Position numbers and translations under genes: made by a program. From Portulaca oleracea (taxonomy: Eukaryota; Streptophyta; Magnoliopsida; Caryophyllales; Portulacaceae), in NCBI GenBank assembly GCA_029582165.1, contig CM055872.1:6293582-6357581 (forward strand): a stretch of 64,000 nt of DNA, in the 5' to 3' direction. Below, one piece after another: positions 12,343 to 24,550 of the stretch. The notes under the pieces are model-generated. The model was not told the origin of the DNA. It saw only the letters and a list, made by a program, of their open reading frames with translations, and did not search any database. Within the stretch, counting starts at the first letter, position 1; every line of letters starts with the position of its first letter.

Positions 12343-12560
12343 AGCATTTGTTAAACTTTGTATTTGATAAGTAAGGCCAACTAAAAGACCCAATATAATC
12401 CAATCGAAATATAAATATCACAATAGAAGTTATATTGCAGCAACTAATTAACATGAGTTGGCTACAATAGCAATCACCTCCATCTAACTGGAAAACGACA
12501 GTTTCAAATTAAGGCCGGGTGATCCTAGACGAAAGAAAAATGAAGCAACTACTAGTAAGA

Positions 12561-12827
12561 CCCTGTTCTTTTGTGCGGTTGGCAAACTGTGGTGCCACAA
12601 CCTAACGCAGTTTGCCACAATCCATCACAAAATACCATTCTACTACAATTCACCACAACCCACCGCAAATTAATTTTTCACAATTATCAATACAATATTT
12701 ATATATATATATATATACAAAAACCCACCACAACATACCAATAACCCGCCACAATTACACCACAATCCGTCACAATTTCACCATACCATATCGCGCCATA
12801 CCGCAGAATACCGCATAAAACAAGAGG
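12561..12827. mobile_element. CCACAA-rich MITE, copy 1
   Basis: It starts CCCTGTTCTTTTGTGCGGTTGG and ends TACCGCATAAAACAAGAGG, an imperfect terminal inverted repeat (TTTTGTGCGG against CCGCATAAAA). The body is low-complexity CCACAA/CCATACC with a short TA run. Relatives lie at 14698-14835, 17660-17753, 18101-18345 and 39308-39602. Confidence 0.55.
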
Positions 12828-13541
12828 AAGTAAACTTAGCAGATACTTTGTGTAAGGAGAATAAATGCACCACATCACATGGATGAAACATGTTGAAATG
12901 GGCTCTATTTACGTCTTATTATTAGGTCACTACCACATCCCATTTACTCAACCACGTACAAAAGTCTCAGGTAGGTATACTCACTGGCTAGCTTAATTGC
13001 ATATATAATACATATGTCCAAATTACTCCATATCATGCATACTTAATTATGCTCTTCTTCCTAGATCTACTGCATTCAAAACAATCACACATGCCATCTT
13101 TAATTCGATGAGAATGTACACCTTGTTTTTTGACGGATGAGTAAACTTCACACATGCATATATATGAAAAGAAATGAATCTTAATATTGTGAAAATCAAC
13201 CATCCTAGCCACCCACCACGTTGAACTACTTCAAAGTTGAACGAGATGTAGATTTTCTTTTGGGAAATACAGAGTTACGTTCTTGGTTAATTAAGTTGTT
13301 ACAAGACATCGGACAGTGTCGACAAATGTTAATCTTTGTATATTAATTACGAATTAAGACATGGGAATTATATATCAGAGTGACTAATTGATAATATATA
13401 GACAACTCAATTAGTTCTTGTGCATCATCTAACATTGGATGCATGATTAATTAGTTCTTGTGCATCATTCTCATAGAAAAATTCCTTAGATTTTGGAAGT
13501 GGGCTTGTAGTGCAAGGATTTGGATGGTAAAAGATGAGCGA
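12828..13541. other. Intergenic DNA without recognised genes
   Basis: AT-rich. One short direct repeat was seen: ATTAGTTCTTGTGCATCAT occurs at about 13410 and again at about 13450. Confidence 0.35.
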
Positions 13542-14349
13542 TTGGATAAAATAACCATTAAACTTTCCGGTTTAATAAAAAATGTTACTATATTTCAAAA
13601 ATTGTCATTAGTGCCACTTAAATTTTCATATTAGTCAAAATTACTCCTCAAAGAAAAATTAACCTACTATAGCAGGTTCACTCCACATTTTCCTAATTTT
13701 CCAACAAAAAAAAAAAAAAAATTCTTCTTCAGGACTCTTTGTCGATCTTCACCCCTCCCCTCCTTTTAAAAAACTTTGTAAAGCCACTCAACTTCTAAAA
13801 ACCCTACCCCTAAACTTTCATATCTCCTCCCTCCTCCTTGACCGTTCATCTTCTTCCTCTCTCGTCTCCTCTATTTCTTCCTCATCTCCACCACTGTCGC
13901 CATGTCCATGAGCTCAACCCAATCACACCACATAATCAACGGCCGAAACCGCACCTGTGTCAATTGCTAATGTACGACACCACCTGGGCACCAACTGTCA
14001 CATTCGTCGCTCTTTACTTCACCGGTTTTCAGTTTTAGGATCTAGGGTTTGGCGTTGGATTTGGGTATGTTGTTTCAAGAGGCTAGAGTAAGGAAAGGGG
14101 GTGGAAGTTGAGAGAGTTGAGAATGGAAGGAAGGCAAGGGATGACAACGAAATTCATATTTCCCTTTTTCTATTTTTTGTTTGAAATTTTTCACACCATT
14201 TTCACCATGTTTACTAGTTGTTACCAATTAAAACAAATTAGAGGAATATTTTTTATTAAGATGGAAAGTTAAATGACAGTTTTGACAATTTTTGAAGTCC
14301 AATGTCATTTTTTGGCTAAACTGAAAAGTTTAAAGGCATTTTTATCCAA
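13542..14349. mobile_element. Terminal-inverted-repeat element, about 0.8 kb
   Basis: The left end TTGGATAAAATAACCATTAA and the complement of the right end, TTGGATAAAAATGCCTTTAA, continue as an imperfect inverted repeat for about 45 bases (CTTTCCGGTTTA against CTTTTCAGTTTA). The interior holds a CT-rich tract (13730-14040) whose short frame is not a recognised protein. Long TIRs and no transposase suggest a non-autonomous Mutator-like element. No target duplication was resolved. Confidence 0.5.
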
Positions 14350-14697
14350 ACCCTCGATATCTAAGTTGATCAAGCAAAGTAACCAAAGTTAGCATAGCTC
14401 AATTGCTTATAAGGTTACTTCTCATTTGAGAAATTTTCTGGTGTGGGATATGGAATTGTATAGTTAACCAAGTTTTTTGGACTTTTAATTATTGTATAAA
14501 ACAAAAATCAAGTACACTATAAACTCGTAGAGGATTATCATTTCCACATCACAAATGTTATATTGGTCGTATTTGAGGCTAATTTTATACCAATGTTACT
14601 TTTGCTTGTTCGCTTCATGTTTAGATAAATAGCTTAAGACATTCATGCAGAGAATAAATAAATAAATAAATAAGTAGATAGGAGTCTGGCACAGTAA

Positions 14698-15030
14698 GGC
14701 ACGTTCTTTTATACAGTTAGCTGCGGTGTGGCGCGGTGCGGTGTGGTGAAATTGTGGTGAGTTGCAGTAGATTGTGATGGGTTGTAAAAAGTTGTGGTGA
14801 GTTTTGGTTTTAATAATTGTAAATGTGTTGAAAAATGTGAATTAACAAAATTAAAGAGAGGTTTTGAGGGGGCTTGAAAATGGGATAATATCATTTTTAA
14901 TATATAATGAAATGTAATAGTCTTCATTAATTTAATATTATATATAGTTATGGGGTAGTTTTTGCAAATATTAATATTTTGAACTACCACAATCGATACT
15001 TCAAAATTTCGTCGAAGCTGCGGGGTGTGG
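14698..15030. mobile_element. CCACAA-rich MITE, copy 2 (opposite orientation)
   Basis: It starts GGCACGTTCTTTTATACAG, then GCGGTGTGGCGCGGTG and TTGTGGTGAGTTG repeats, the complement of the body in copy 1. The clear part is 14698-14835. The right end is uncertain; a GCGGGGTGTGG word near 15019 may mark it. Confidence 0.4.
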
Positions 15031-15532
15031 AGGGATTGGGTGCATGTGAGAGTTTTAATCCTTAATTTTACAATTTAGAGATATTTATTATGATTTATTA
15101 AGATTTAAAAATCGTTTATACCTGCAACTTTACGGAAACAAGTATAATATGTTTAATGAGCCATGTTACTATAATTTGGGATAGATGTAGCATGTAACTA
15201 TTGTTCAACAATCAATAGCTTTCTAAAGTAGTAACTAATTAGCAGCAATTGAAGCAAGGCAAATAGTATCAATTTCCGGAGGCTGAGGATCTGCAATTTC
15301 AGTGTACATGATAAACAAAGCATGCAACAGAAACAATGCTACACCAGATTAGATTTTTTAGGCAATAACTACCAACAAGTAGGCGAAAAAGTGGATATTG
15401 TCAGCCACTGAAACCCAAGCAAATTGTGTTCTGCACCTTCACCGGAGGAACCGGCCCATGTTCATTGCATATTTACCCAAAACAAAATGTATTTTTAGGG
15501 ACCGTATAAACTATTTTTGGTCGAATAGGTTA

Positions 15533-15736
15533 CCCCTTTCATTCCAAATTAATTGACACTTTGATTAAATTTTAACTGTTAATTATTCATAAATTACAAT
15601 GACTTACAATATGAAATTATCTTTATTGTAATTTTTAGTAGAGTATCTTTCTAATAATGGTAACTTCATATTGTAATTTGTGAATAATTAACAATTAAAA
15701 TTTAGTTAAAGTGACAATTAATGTGGGCGGAGGGAG
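15533..15736. mobile_element. Stowaway-like MITE
   Basis: The left end CCCCTTTCATTCCAAATTAA and right end TTAATGTGGGCGGAGGGAG are inverted relatives of the CTCCCTCCGT Stowaway terminus. TA dinucleotides flank both sides (15531-15532 and 15737-15738). The interior palindrome includes AATTATTCATAAATTACAAT and its complement. Confidence 0.6.
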
Positions 15737-15738
15737 TA

Positions 15739-17659
15739 TGATATAAAATCTTTATTGGGCCTATAACCATCAATTTAACCTTTTGGTTGAGATAATTTTA
15801 CATTGTATCAGAGTAAGATCTGTGCAAGAAATCTCAGGTTTAAATCTCAACACCCCCCATATTCATTTGCGTAAGGCGAAGGGGACATTTACAGCATCCA
15901 CACTTCAGGTCCAAAGGACATTCGCGTGAGGGGATGTGTTAAAGTATACAACCATCCGTTTATGCTTTCAGTTGAGATGTATTCATGGACCTTGGCTTCA
16001 AGTTCAACGGCTAATTATGGGCTTCCATTGTCAGATCCTAATGAGGGGTTTCCTAGGTAATATATGGTATAATTTTATTTTGGGTACGTATGGAATGAGT
16101 CTGTTTTCATGTGACTAGGTAGAATATGGGATAAATCAATCCACTTGCATTATGTGTATAATAGTATGATGAAGTGAGGTTGGGAGTTGGAAAACTTGCG
16201 TTAGTCGCATGGCACTCATCATCCTAAATTAGTCACTCTAATTTTGAGAATAGTTTATTTATTTTAGATTTCATCGGTGGTAAAGTCACTATGTCTAAAT
16301 ATTAGATATATTAATATTATATTATAACTCACTATAATTTAAAAATAATTAATAATTAAAATTTAATTAAATTGACATTTTATTTGTGAATAAGAGAAGT
16401 ATTATAAGAAACAACTAACCAAACTGCTGCCCTCTCTATCTCTATTTATTTGCGTCTTTAAACAATTTTTCTGGTCCATATAAATTTCACTTATTTTCTT
16501 TGTTCTTTTATAATTAATGTTTATCAATATAAAAGATTTATAATCTTTGTCTCTATGATTTATGGGGAAAGTACTTGGCCAACAAATTCACAGCTACGAT
16601 GGGATTACCAAAGTTTTTTTGCATTAATTAATGAAAGGCGTCGGTGACTCCAAAGTTGCGGCGGTGGGTCCCAAAGTGGGTCCCATACCCAGTGCAATTT
16701 GAGAGTGCAGTCTTGTAGTGTGAGCTCACTCACACTCATTCAATGCCGCAACATAATTTTATTTTCTTCCATAATAATTACTCTCTCCCTCCTAAAATAT
16801 TTTTCTTTTTATCTATTAGTAATTTTTTTTTGTCCTAAAATATTCATCCTATTTACAATTTCAACAATCGTAGTTCCTTTTCTATCTTTAATTAATAGAT
16901 TCATTTATTATTTTTTACAATTTCAATAATTATTATTTTCAATTAAAGTAGGGATAATTTAGATAAATTATAAAATTTTCAACTCAATTCCCATATACAT
17001 TGATCTTCTCAAATTAAGTTGATGGTCAAATAAAATGGGAGTAATTAATTAATTATAGTACTTTAAGCTTAAGGTAGAAAACTTGTGGAGGCAAGTAGGC
17101 CATACCCTTTTCAGTTTTTACCCTCTGTTTTTATTTTTATTACAGGGGAAGAATGCAAGTTGCGGTCTAAAAACAGATCTGATTCCATCAATCTTTTATT
17201 CATTTTTATACAGGCAGGCTAGAATTGGCCATTTAAGGCTTTAGGCTGCTACTTGCTCTGCAACACATGAGTACAATACTACAATAATGTTATCCTCCTT
17301 TTCTTCTGTTGTTCATATTACCCTGCACTTCACTATTAGAATCAAATACTACTATTTTGGATCTCATTTTTTCTGTTGTTGTTAAATTACTCATCCTACA
17401 ATAATACAACATACAACATCATGATTTCATATGTGTACTATTTTTGATTTTCACTTTTACTATCATTGACTATTCTTGCAATTTCACTCTTCAAATGCAA
17501 CTTGTTTTTATACCTATCCACAACATTTGACTGAATAGTAATTCTTTTAGGTTTTTGTAATACATAGGCTCATTTCAAATCATTACTTTTTTTCTCTTCA
17601 CTTTTCTCTCTCTTCACTTTTCTCCTTTACTTTTTACATTCTCTCTCCTCACCTATCCC
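15739..17659. other. Intergenic DNA without recognised genes
   Basis: Contains a repeated phrase (CCATCAATTTAACCTTTTGGTT near 15769 and CCATCCGTTTATGCTTTCAGTT near 15951) of the sort found in decayed LTR elements, plus TC-rich stretches. No gene is supported. Confidence 0.35.
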
Positions 17660-17753
17660 ACATACCAATAACCTACCACAATTCCACCACACCCCACCAC
17701 AATTCCACCACACCGCAAAATACCGCAGAAAAGAACAGGGCCATAGTACCACT
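17660..17753. mobile_element. CCACAA-rich MITE, partial copy 3
   Basis: CACATACCAATAACCTACC followed by repeated CACAATTCCACCACACC and ending CCGCAGAAAAGAACAGGGCC. Only the right half of the family structure could be followed. Confidence 0.45.
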
Positions 17754-17766
17754 GGCTTTTAAAATA

Positions 17767-17975
17767 CTCCCTTAGTCCCATATTAATTGTCTCGAATGTC
17801 CTATTTAACTAAGAATTTTTTTATAATGCATTTTATGAAAAAGTTACAACATTATATTCTTATTATAATATTTTTTTATTATGAATCTAATAATAATACT
17901 TTCGTGTATTTAAACATTGTATATGTGTTGAGAACTTAATGACGTCAAGAGACAATTAATACGGCATGGAAGAAG
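17767..17975. mobile_element. Stowaway-like MITE, degenerate
   Basis: Ends CTCCCTTAGTCCCATATTAA and GACAATTAATACGGCATGGA are inverted relatives, with TA on both sides (17765-17766 and 17976-17977). Confidence 0.55.
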
Positions 17976-18100
17976 TATATTTAGAAAAAAATTGCAACAC
18001 TATATTCATATGAAAGTTTTTCTTATAAAAAATTTAACGATGTTAAATTCCATATTTTAAATTATTATACATTTAATAATCAACGCTAAAAGTTCATACC

Positions 18101-18345
18101 CATTTTTTTATACGGTTGGCTGCGGGGCGATACGGTACGGTGTGAAGAAAATATAGTAAATTATGGTGGGTTGGGGAAAGTTGTGGTGAAATATGAAAAT
18201 TTTAACTTTTAATAAAAAGATAAATTAAATTAGAAAAAATAGATTGTGATGGGTTGTGAGAGATTGTGGTGAATTGTGGTGGAATATGAAAAATTGCGAT
18301 GCGGTATGACACCGCAACCTATCAACCGCATAAAAAAAGGGGGGT
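18101..18345. mobile_element. CCACAA-rich MITE, copy 4
   Basis: It opens TTTTTTTATACGGTTGGCTG and closes TCAACCGCATAAAAAAAGG, enclosing TTGTGGTGAAATATG-type words. The ends are inverted relatives of those in the other copies. Confidence 0.5.
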
Positions 18346-20661
18346 TAATGGTGAAAGTTCTAAGCTTAACAACTTGGAGTAGGGGGTAGAAAATCAAAAT
18401 GAATATTGACCGGTACGTACGTTGAGCAAGGAAGAGAGTGCCTTGGACATATGCTAAGTTGCTAACATCATTGTGAGATCATGGGTATGCCCAACTTCAC
18501 TAACCTATAACTCAAGAGCTCATCACAACTTATTAATTTAACCAATAAAATGGAGGAATGCTAGTCATAATTAATCACGCACATCGAATCCTTTGAATTT
18601 CATCAACCTCAATATCACCACCTAAAACCACACCTATAACTACTACTAATATTTTCAACAAACTATTCCATTCAATAACAGGCTACCACCACTTTTACAC
18701 CAACATTCATTCACTAATATCAGTCTTTCTTTAAGGTTGGCAATGTGTCAAAGTCCCCGTAGAATCAAGAGGGTCGGACCATAAAAAAAGGGAGTCAATA
18801 GAGGGTTCGGTTGGTGAATAGGCTGGACCGGATCAACCTGTCAATAACTATAAATAAATAGCTTTTTCTATTATTTTAAATGTCAAACTTACTCAAATAT
18901 ATTATTAATATATTACATTAATCAATAATTAGCATAACTATCTGACCCACAATTTCAATGGATCGATCTTGACGTGACCCGACCCAACTAGTCTAACCCT
19001 ACCTATTTTTAAAAAATTTATTGAACTATTATTAATTATTATTTCATATAAGATAGAAAAGAGTTCAATACGTAATTAAAAAAAAATTAAGTTTTCTTCA
19101 AAAGAAAACAAACTAAAGTTGGTTATCTTCACAGTCAACTTGCTTGCTCAGCTACTGGTACAGTGGTACGCTTATCAGCTTTCCCAGGCCCAAAAACCCA
19201 GACGAAATCTGCAAAGATTTTTTCACTCTGTTAGGGGGCAAAAAAGAGAAAAACCAAAAAAAAAAGATACCTAACCTTAATACTCACAAAACAAATTGTT
19301 GCTGAGAGTGCTGACTAAGAATATGTGCCTTTCACTTCTCTCAATACCCAGCCGACGAATCCAAGAGGTAAAATTAAAATAAAACCTAAAAAATCATAAT
19401 TAAATAAAAAAAATAAAAAAAAAGGCTTGACCGTAGAACCCCATTACTAGGAGGCATGTGGGAGAGTGTGGCAAATTGCGCTCTAATTGTCAATTCCTCA
19501 ATCCTCAATCCTCACTCATACTACTGTTACTACTCTTGCTAGTTGTAGCCGCATCTTATCATTATTGATTATGGGTCTTAGTTTTTTCTTTCTCCCATTT
19601 GCTCTTTCCCATGTCCACATCCATCAGATTTTATAATCTATTTCAATCTCTCCTTTGATTTTTTCATTACTATCGTATATCTAGTGTATTTTTATCAACT
19701 ATTATTCGATTGAGACCTGCGATGGTTTCACGTCAAAGATGATAGATAATACTCCCTGTTTGTATCTTTGAGAATGACATAAAATTATTAAAAAATGTGT
19801 GAACTTTCTTTTGATAAATTTTCTCGGGACAAGTTTATGCCAAATATAGCAGAAAGGTTATGATGGTTGACTTTCTGATATCAATCAATACAATCATATG
19901 TTGAGAAGGTATGACCTGGATCTTCTACTTAAATTATGTTAAGCCATGTTCTTTTGCTAGTTAAATCTAACTATCCTAACTTAACATGATTTTCCAAAAA
20001 AAATCTACTCTAAAAACATATTTCTCCAAAAAAACATTATAACTTATCCTAATCTAACTATCCTAACTTGAAAATAACTATCCAAAGAACATGACCTAAT
20101 TCGAATTTGGAGGAGATCTTTAGATGATATTTGACCACAAGATCTTAACTTTGCATGAGCCATATGTTTAGGAGTAGAGAGATATGGCATACAAGGATAC
20201 AACTAGCATTGTGAGATTATTGAAAGGAACATTTGAGGGCATTGCTTTGTAATATGTGTGGATCATTGAAAGTGGTGGAAAGGGGAGAGGGACCAAGTTG
20301 GAGGAGGATGATTGTGAAAGTGCAAAGTTTTAGGGGTAAAGGAGTGTGACTGTATGACCATAAAGTGATTGTGTGACCATGACATGATACCATCATAAAA
20401 ATTGTTATTATTCTTAAGTAGCCGCAATTTAGTTAAATTAAAATATAATCAACAATCAATGGCTGCGATTCATCTAACCTCAATCTTTGATCAAGGAATT
20501 TTACTAATTAATTTTGGTATGTACAGCTCTATGTAATGTACAACTTGACAATGGGAGATGATTCGTGACCGTCAGATCAACTAAAAATCAGAATCTGACG
20601 GTCCGAGAAAGAAATTAAATTAACTCCTAATTATAATCAACAAAATTTGACTTGATTTGAT
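18346..20661. other. Intergenic DNA without recognised genes
   Basis: AT-rich sequence 3' of the second kinase gene, containing one MITE (19943-20096). A GC-richer patch at about 19120-19210 carries no open frame. Confidence 0.35.
19943..20096. mobile_element. MITE, GTTCTTTGGATTGG family, divergent copy 3
   Basis: It starts GCCATGTTCTTTTGCTAG and ends ATCCAAAGAACATGACC, with the family interior CCAAAAAAAATCTACTCTAA. The left arm has lost the GGATTGG word. Confidence 0.5.
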
Positions 20662-20672
20662 TTGGATTTGGA

Positions 20673-21719
20673 TCACCTAACAGCGACCCACCCATCCATT
20701 TCGCTCCATTCTGGGGCTCCAGTGCTGAACTGTTCCTGCTCAAACCGAACTGAAACGGAGCTCCAGAATGAAGAATCGGATCCATCGGAAAACACCATTG
20801 AAGCAACCGAATTCACAGTCGACTCATCGCCGGATTCCCAATCGGAAAACTCCAAATCCAACGGACACCTCGGGGATGCCAAACCGAATTGTTCATCAGA
20901 ATCCAACTCACATGAATCCTCGAACCCGGACACAAACGGATGCTTCAACAACATCCGGGCGGTCCATCTCTCATTCGGATCCTTCACGAAACACTTCTCC
21001 AGAAAATCCCTCCCTTCTGGGCACAAACCCGCCGGAATCTCCGGTGATTCTCCGGCGACCCCGATGCGGTACAGTAAAGCACTCACGTCGCACTCCGGCG
21101 ACAAGCTCCACGCGGGCTTCCCGGAGACCATCTCGACCACCGCACACCCAAGCGCCCACACATCGGCCGGCGACCCCACTTCCCCACCGGCGACGATCTC
21201 CGGCGACATGTAAAGCGGAGTTCCCCTGAACTCCGGCCCGGATTTCTCCCCGGTCCGTTTCGCGAGCCCGAAATCAGCAATCTTAACCGCGCCATTTTCG
21301 AACAGCAAGACATTCTGAAGCTTCACATCGCCATGAACGAACCCCTCCTCGTGAACGTAACACAAACCCTTGAGGATCGATCCGGTATACTTCTTAACGT
21401 CGGAGAACCCGAATTTCCCGCCGGAGATCTTCATCTGATCGGCGAGGCTACCCTTCTGGGCATACTCCAAGAACAAATTGTAGAACTGGACGCCATTTTC
21501 GAAGCTCAATGAATCACCCAAGAACTTCACAATCTGGGGATGATGATTCCCCAATTGAGCAAGGATTTGCTTCTCGTGTTTAAGCGAATCAGAGGTTGAA
21601 ACTTCGCAGGATTTGACGACGATTGGGGATTGAAATTGGGTGACATTGGATTTAGGGGTTGCAAGATTTACAGTGCCAAAGCTTCCTCTTCCTATGGTTT
21701 TGCCTCGAATCCACTCCAT
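20673..21719 (-). CDS. MAPKKK17/18-like protein kinase (MEKK class), copy 2
   Basis: A second predicted MAPKKK of the same group, 348 residues from MEWIRG. The frame extends 15 codons further upstream, but those residues would lie within the leader and are not family-like. Visible features are the loop GRGSFGTV (10-17), Lys36 in VVKS, HGDVKLQN near residue 130 (non-RD, Gly before the catalytic Asp), DFGLAKR, GTPLYMSPEI and ALGCAVVEMVSGKPAW in the C lobe. The acidic tail ends DGWVAVR, almost as in copy 1. It is intronless. The same strand, architecture and tail as 6792-7847 mark it as a paralogue about 12.8 kb away. It probably signals to MKK3-type MAPKKs under ABA or stress, which is family knowledge and not shown here. 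N-lobe differences suggest the duplication is not recent. Confidence 0.93.
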   Translation of the reverse strand: MEWIRGKTIGRGSFGTVNLATPKSNVTQFQSPIVVKSCEVSTSDSLKHEKQILAQLGNHHPQIVKFLGDSLSFENGVQFYNLFLEYAQKGSLADQMKISGGKFGFSDVKKYTGSILKGLCYVHEEGFVHGDVKLQNVLLFENGAVKIADFGLAKRTGEKSGPEFRGTPLYMSPEIVAGGEVGSPADVWALGCAVVEMVSGKPAWSLSPECDVSALLYRIGVAGESPEIPAGLCPEGRDFLEKCFVKDPNERWTARMLLKHPFVSGFEDSCELDSDEQFGLASPRCPLDLEFSDWESGDESTVNSVASMVFSDGSDSSFWSSVSVRFEQEQFSTGAPEWSEMDGWVAVR

Positions 21720-21793
21720 TTGAGAAAGTTTTTTTGAATAAAAATACAGCGTTGAGATTTTCAAGTTTGGTTGAAACAGAGGAGTTGGGTGAG

Positions 21794-21801
21794 TATTTAT
21801 A
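21794..21801 (-). promoter_or_regulatory. TATA box of kinase copy 2
   Basis: TATAAATA on the minus strand, about 75 bases upstream of the ATG, an ordinary plant TATA arrangement with a short leader. Confidence 0.6.
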
Positions 21802-21995
21802 GGGCATACAAAAAGGAGGCGCGTTTGGCGTAAGCTTTCATATCATACTTTTCTTCTTTTAATTTTAATTCATTTATTATCAATTTGATTCTGTATTTTA
21901 CTTTATTTTTTATGTGGGCATAATAAATAATGGGGAATTATCGGAAAAAAAGAAAAAGAAATAGGGGATTGTATTAACTTGGTAGAGGATTGAAG

Positions 21996-22001
21996 CACGT
22001 G
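21996..22001 (-). promoter_or_regulatory. G-box/ABRE core upstream of kinase copy 2
   Basis: CACGTG in the context AAGCACGTGAGA, about 277 bases upstream of the ATG and about 195 bases upstream of the TATA box. It corresponds to the palindrome upstream of the paralogue. Confidence 0.45.
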
Positions 22002-23665
22002 AGAATTGGCCAGAAATTGGGTAGAAGGGAAGTGTGGACTGTAAAGGGGTGTTTGAAACGTGGTTATTATGTTTTGCTAAAAATCTTTTTCTATTTTTTA
22101 GGAGATTTTTACCCCAACACGGCTTTGTATTTCATGGTTGCAATCTCTAAATAAATTGAACCTAGTTTTCTTTTTTTCCTAGTAGCTTCCACAAATTATT
22201 TTATGATTGATCTTCCCTCAATCACAACGTGAAAAATGTACCCTATAAATCTATTCCAAAAGAGATTTTTTTTTATGTAAAGTTGAAGAGATTCTACATT
22301 ATGTGTATTTAAAGAAATGATTCTGACAATTAAATTTCATATTTGATGAAATTTATATTGAATATCTTCAGTGGCAATTTGCTATCACATGCGGATAATC
22401 ATCTAGGATATCAGCATATTTTTACAATCACGTGAAGAATTATATCAAATATTTGATTAATAAAGTCAGTAAGTCACTAATTATAGATCAAGATTATTTT
22501 GATTGATCCAGATAAATTAATAAATCTTATGTAAAGTACTAGAATAACGTAATTGTTCGAATATAAAATTGTGGACATTTAGCTATAAGCTTAACTTTTT
22601 GGTTGGGTTGGTTCTTTTATATAAGACTAGAAACTTATTCTCGAGTAAAATGTCTTAGATATTGAACTGAACTTATTTTCTTAAGCTTAATCTATACTAA
22701 TCTCCTTAACTTAATTTGAATGTTTTATGAGAGCTTGTTACTCTAATAGTACTGTACTAAATAATTTTGTGTCTTAACCATCTGTTTGTATTCCTTCCGT
22801 ACCATATTAGTTGTTGCATTGTGAATTTTAGTAGTTAAATTTTAGAAGTTTGATCATTAACTTATCAATATATATAATGATTGTTATATAAAATTATTAT
22901 CGTTAAAATTTTAACGAAAAATCATATTCTTAAAATATAATATTACTGAATATATAAGAAATTACCAATTAAAAATCATAACAAATAAATAAATGATAAA
23001 TAATATTATAACAAATGGAATAAGTAGAAATAGTGGCATGAAATTCAAGAGTAGCATTAAAGAATAATAAGCCCCAATAGCATCATAGGAATCTGGAAGA
23101 GTACATGCCAAACTAAAAGCAAGTTGGCCAACTTAATTGCCCTCCTTCAAAGGATAAGAAATGCAATTTGCTACAGCTGGGAAACTAGGGAGGGAGAGGG
23201 TATATTCCCTTGGGCCTGGGCTGGGGCCCGACCCGAATGGTGTATTCAATTCAGTCACACTTAATTTTCTCTTCTCTCTCCCTAATCCCTATCCCTTCTT
23301 GTTCTTTTATTTATTTATTTATTTATTTATTTATTTTTGTGAAGATTATCATGAATTCCCAATCACCTTACAAAGTTTCAGTGGGATGAGTGGATGACTA
23401 GGGACGTAAAGTCATCAACCACAAGTATGTTCTTTTGAATTTGACAGATATATATAGAGTTCTACTTTAAAAAAAGGAAAATATTGGTCAAAAGTAAAAA
23501 TTGGAAGGAAAGATAACATATTGACAAGATATATTAGAGCATTGATAACGTTATTCATTATTTTATATTCTTTCATTAAATCATTTTATTATTATTTGAT
23601 TATGTTTTCTAATGAATGAATTCAGATATCAATAAGGTTATTATTTACCTTATCATATAATATTA
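22002..23665. other. Intergenic DNA without recognised genes
   Basis: AT-rich. It contains a TTTA microsatellite (about 23306-23335). A stretch beginning TTCCTTCCGTACCATATTAG near 22791 may be a decayed Stowaway end. No coding region was found. Confidence 0.35.
23306..23335. repeat. (TTTA)n microsatellite
   Basis: About seven tandem TTTA units after a CT-rich lead-in. Confidence 0.85.
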
Positions 23666-24169
23666 AGGAAAATTGGATTATAATAATCCCGACTTTTGCA
23701 AATTCGACAGCAATAATCTCTACTATCAATTTGAATTATGGTGGTCCAAAAAAAAAAAGATTGTAGTGGTAACAAAGTCACTTCCATAATCTTTTTATTT
23801 TTTTCATTCCTACCCAATATTGTTTTTATTCTTTTCATTTCTGCCTACATAAAGGTAATGAAGTATAGTTACTAAAATAATTTTTAAATTATTATTTTGA
23901 GACTCCGAGGATTTATTATGATTTTTTTAAATAAATAAAAGTGAAAAAATCATTAAAAAATTGAAAAAAAATTGGAAGAAACGCCGTAAATTCATTAAAA
24001 ATCGTGGTAAAGTGTTATACTAATCTATGATATTTAATTTAGGGTATACTCTCAATTATGTCCCACTACAATCCAATTTTATTTTTTTTACCACCAGAAT
24101 CCAAATTTATAGTAAGGATTATTGCTATCCAATTCGTGAAAGTAGAGATTATTAGAATCCAATTTTCCT
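23666..24169. mobile_element. TIR transposon, 504 bp, with AATATTA target duplication
   Basis: The left end AGGAAAATTGGATTATAATA and right end ATTAGAATCCAATTTTCCT are the tips of an inverted repeat of about 60 bases (AATAATCTCTACT and CAATAATCC words match across the arms). AATATTA flanks both sides (23659-23665 and 24170-24176). It encodes no transposase. Long TIRs with a 7-bp or longer duplication suggest a non-autonomous Mutator- or hAT-type element. The duplication is AT-only and could partly be chance. Confidence 0.6.
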
Positions 24170-24550
24170 AATATTAATTGTGAAATTAATTTTAGTGTTA
24201 GTTTTTTTTTATCATATGATAAAAGATAAAGGCTATGTTAAATATTTATAAAAAAAACTACCCAATAAATATCAATATAGAGACTAAATTTTACAATTTA
24301 TCTTTTCTGGACCAAAATTTTATTATTTATCAATCACATACAATCATACAATGTTTTTACCGATTTAGAAAATTTTACAAAGTAAATTAGATAATAATTC
24401 AATCATTTGAACTCATAATTTTATCGTTGTCACAGACATGTATGTATTATAATCTTTGTACATGCTGAAAGAAGTTGAATTAAACTGGTAAAAATTGGAA
24501 GGAATAATTGAAAATATTTGACAAAAGTTAAAGGAATTAGAATAAACTAA

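Noticed and set aside
15230..15430. Short minus-strand frame with a hydrophobic stretch (ALFLLHALFIMYTEIADPQP)
   Set aside because: Only about 38 codons are open and no flanking exon or known domain could be identified. Too weak to list as a gene.
20662..21213. Long plus-strand reading frame over the second kinase gene
   Set aside because: It is the antisense shadow of the kinase CDS. Its residues show no domain, while the minus strand has all kinase motifs.
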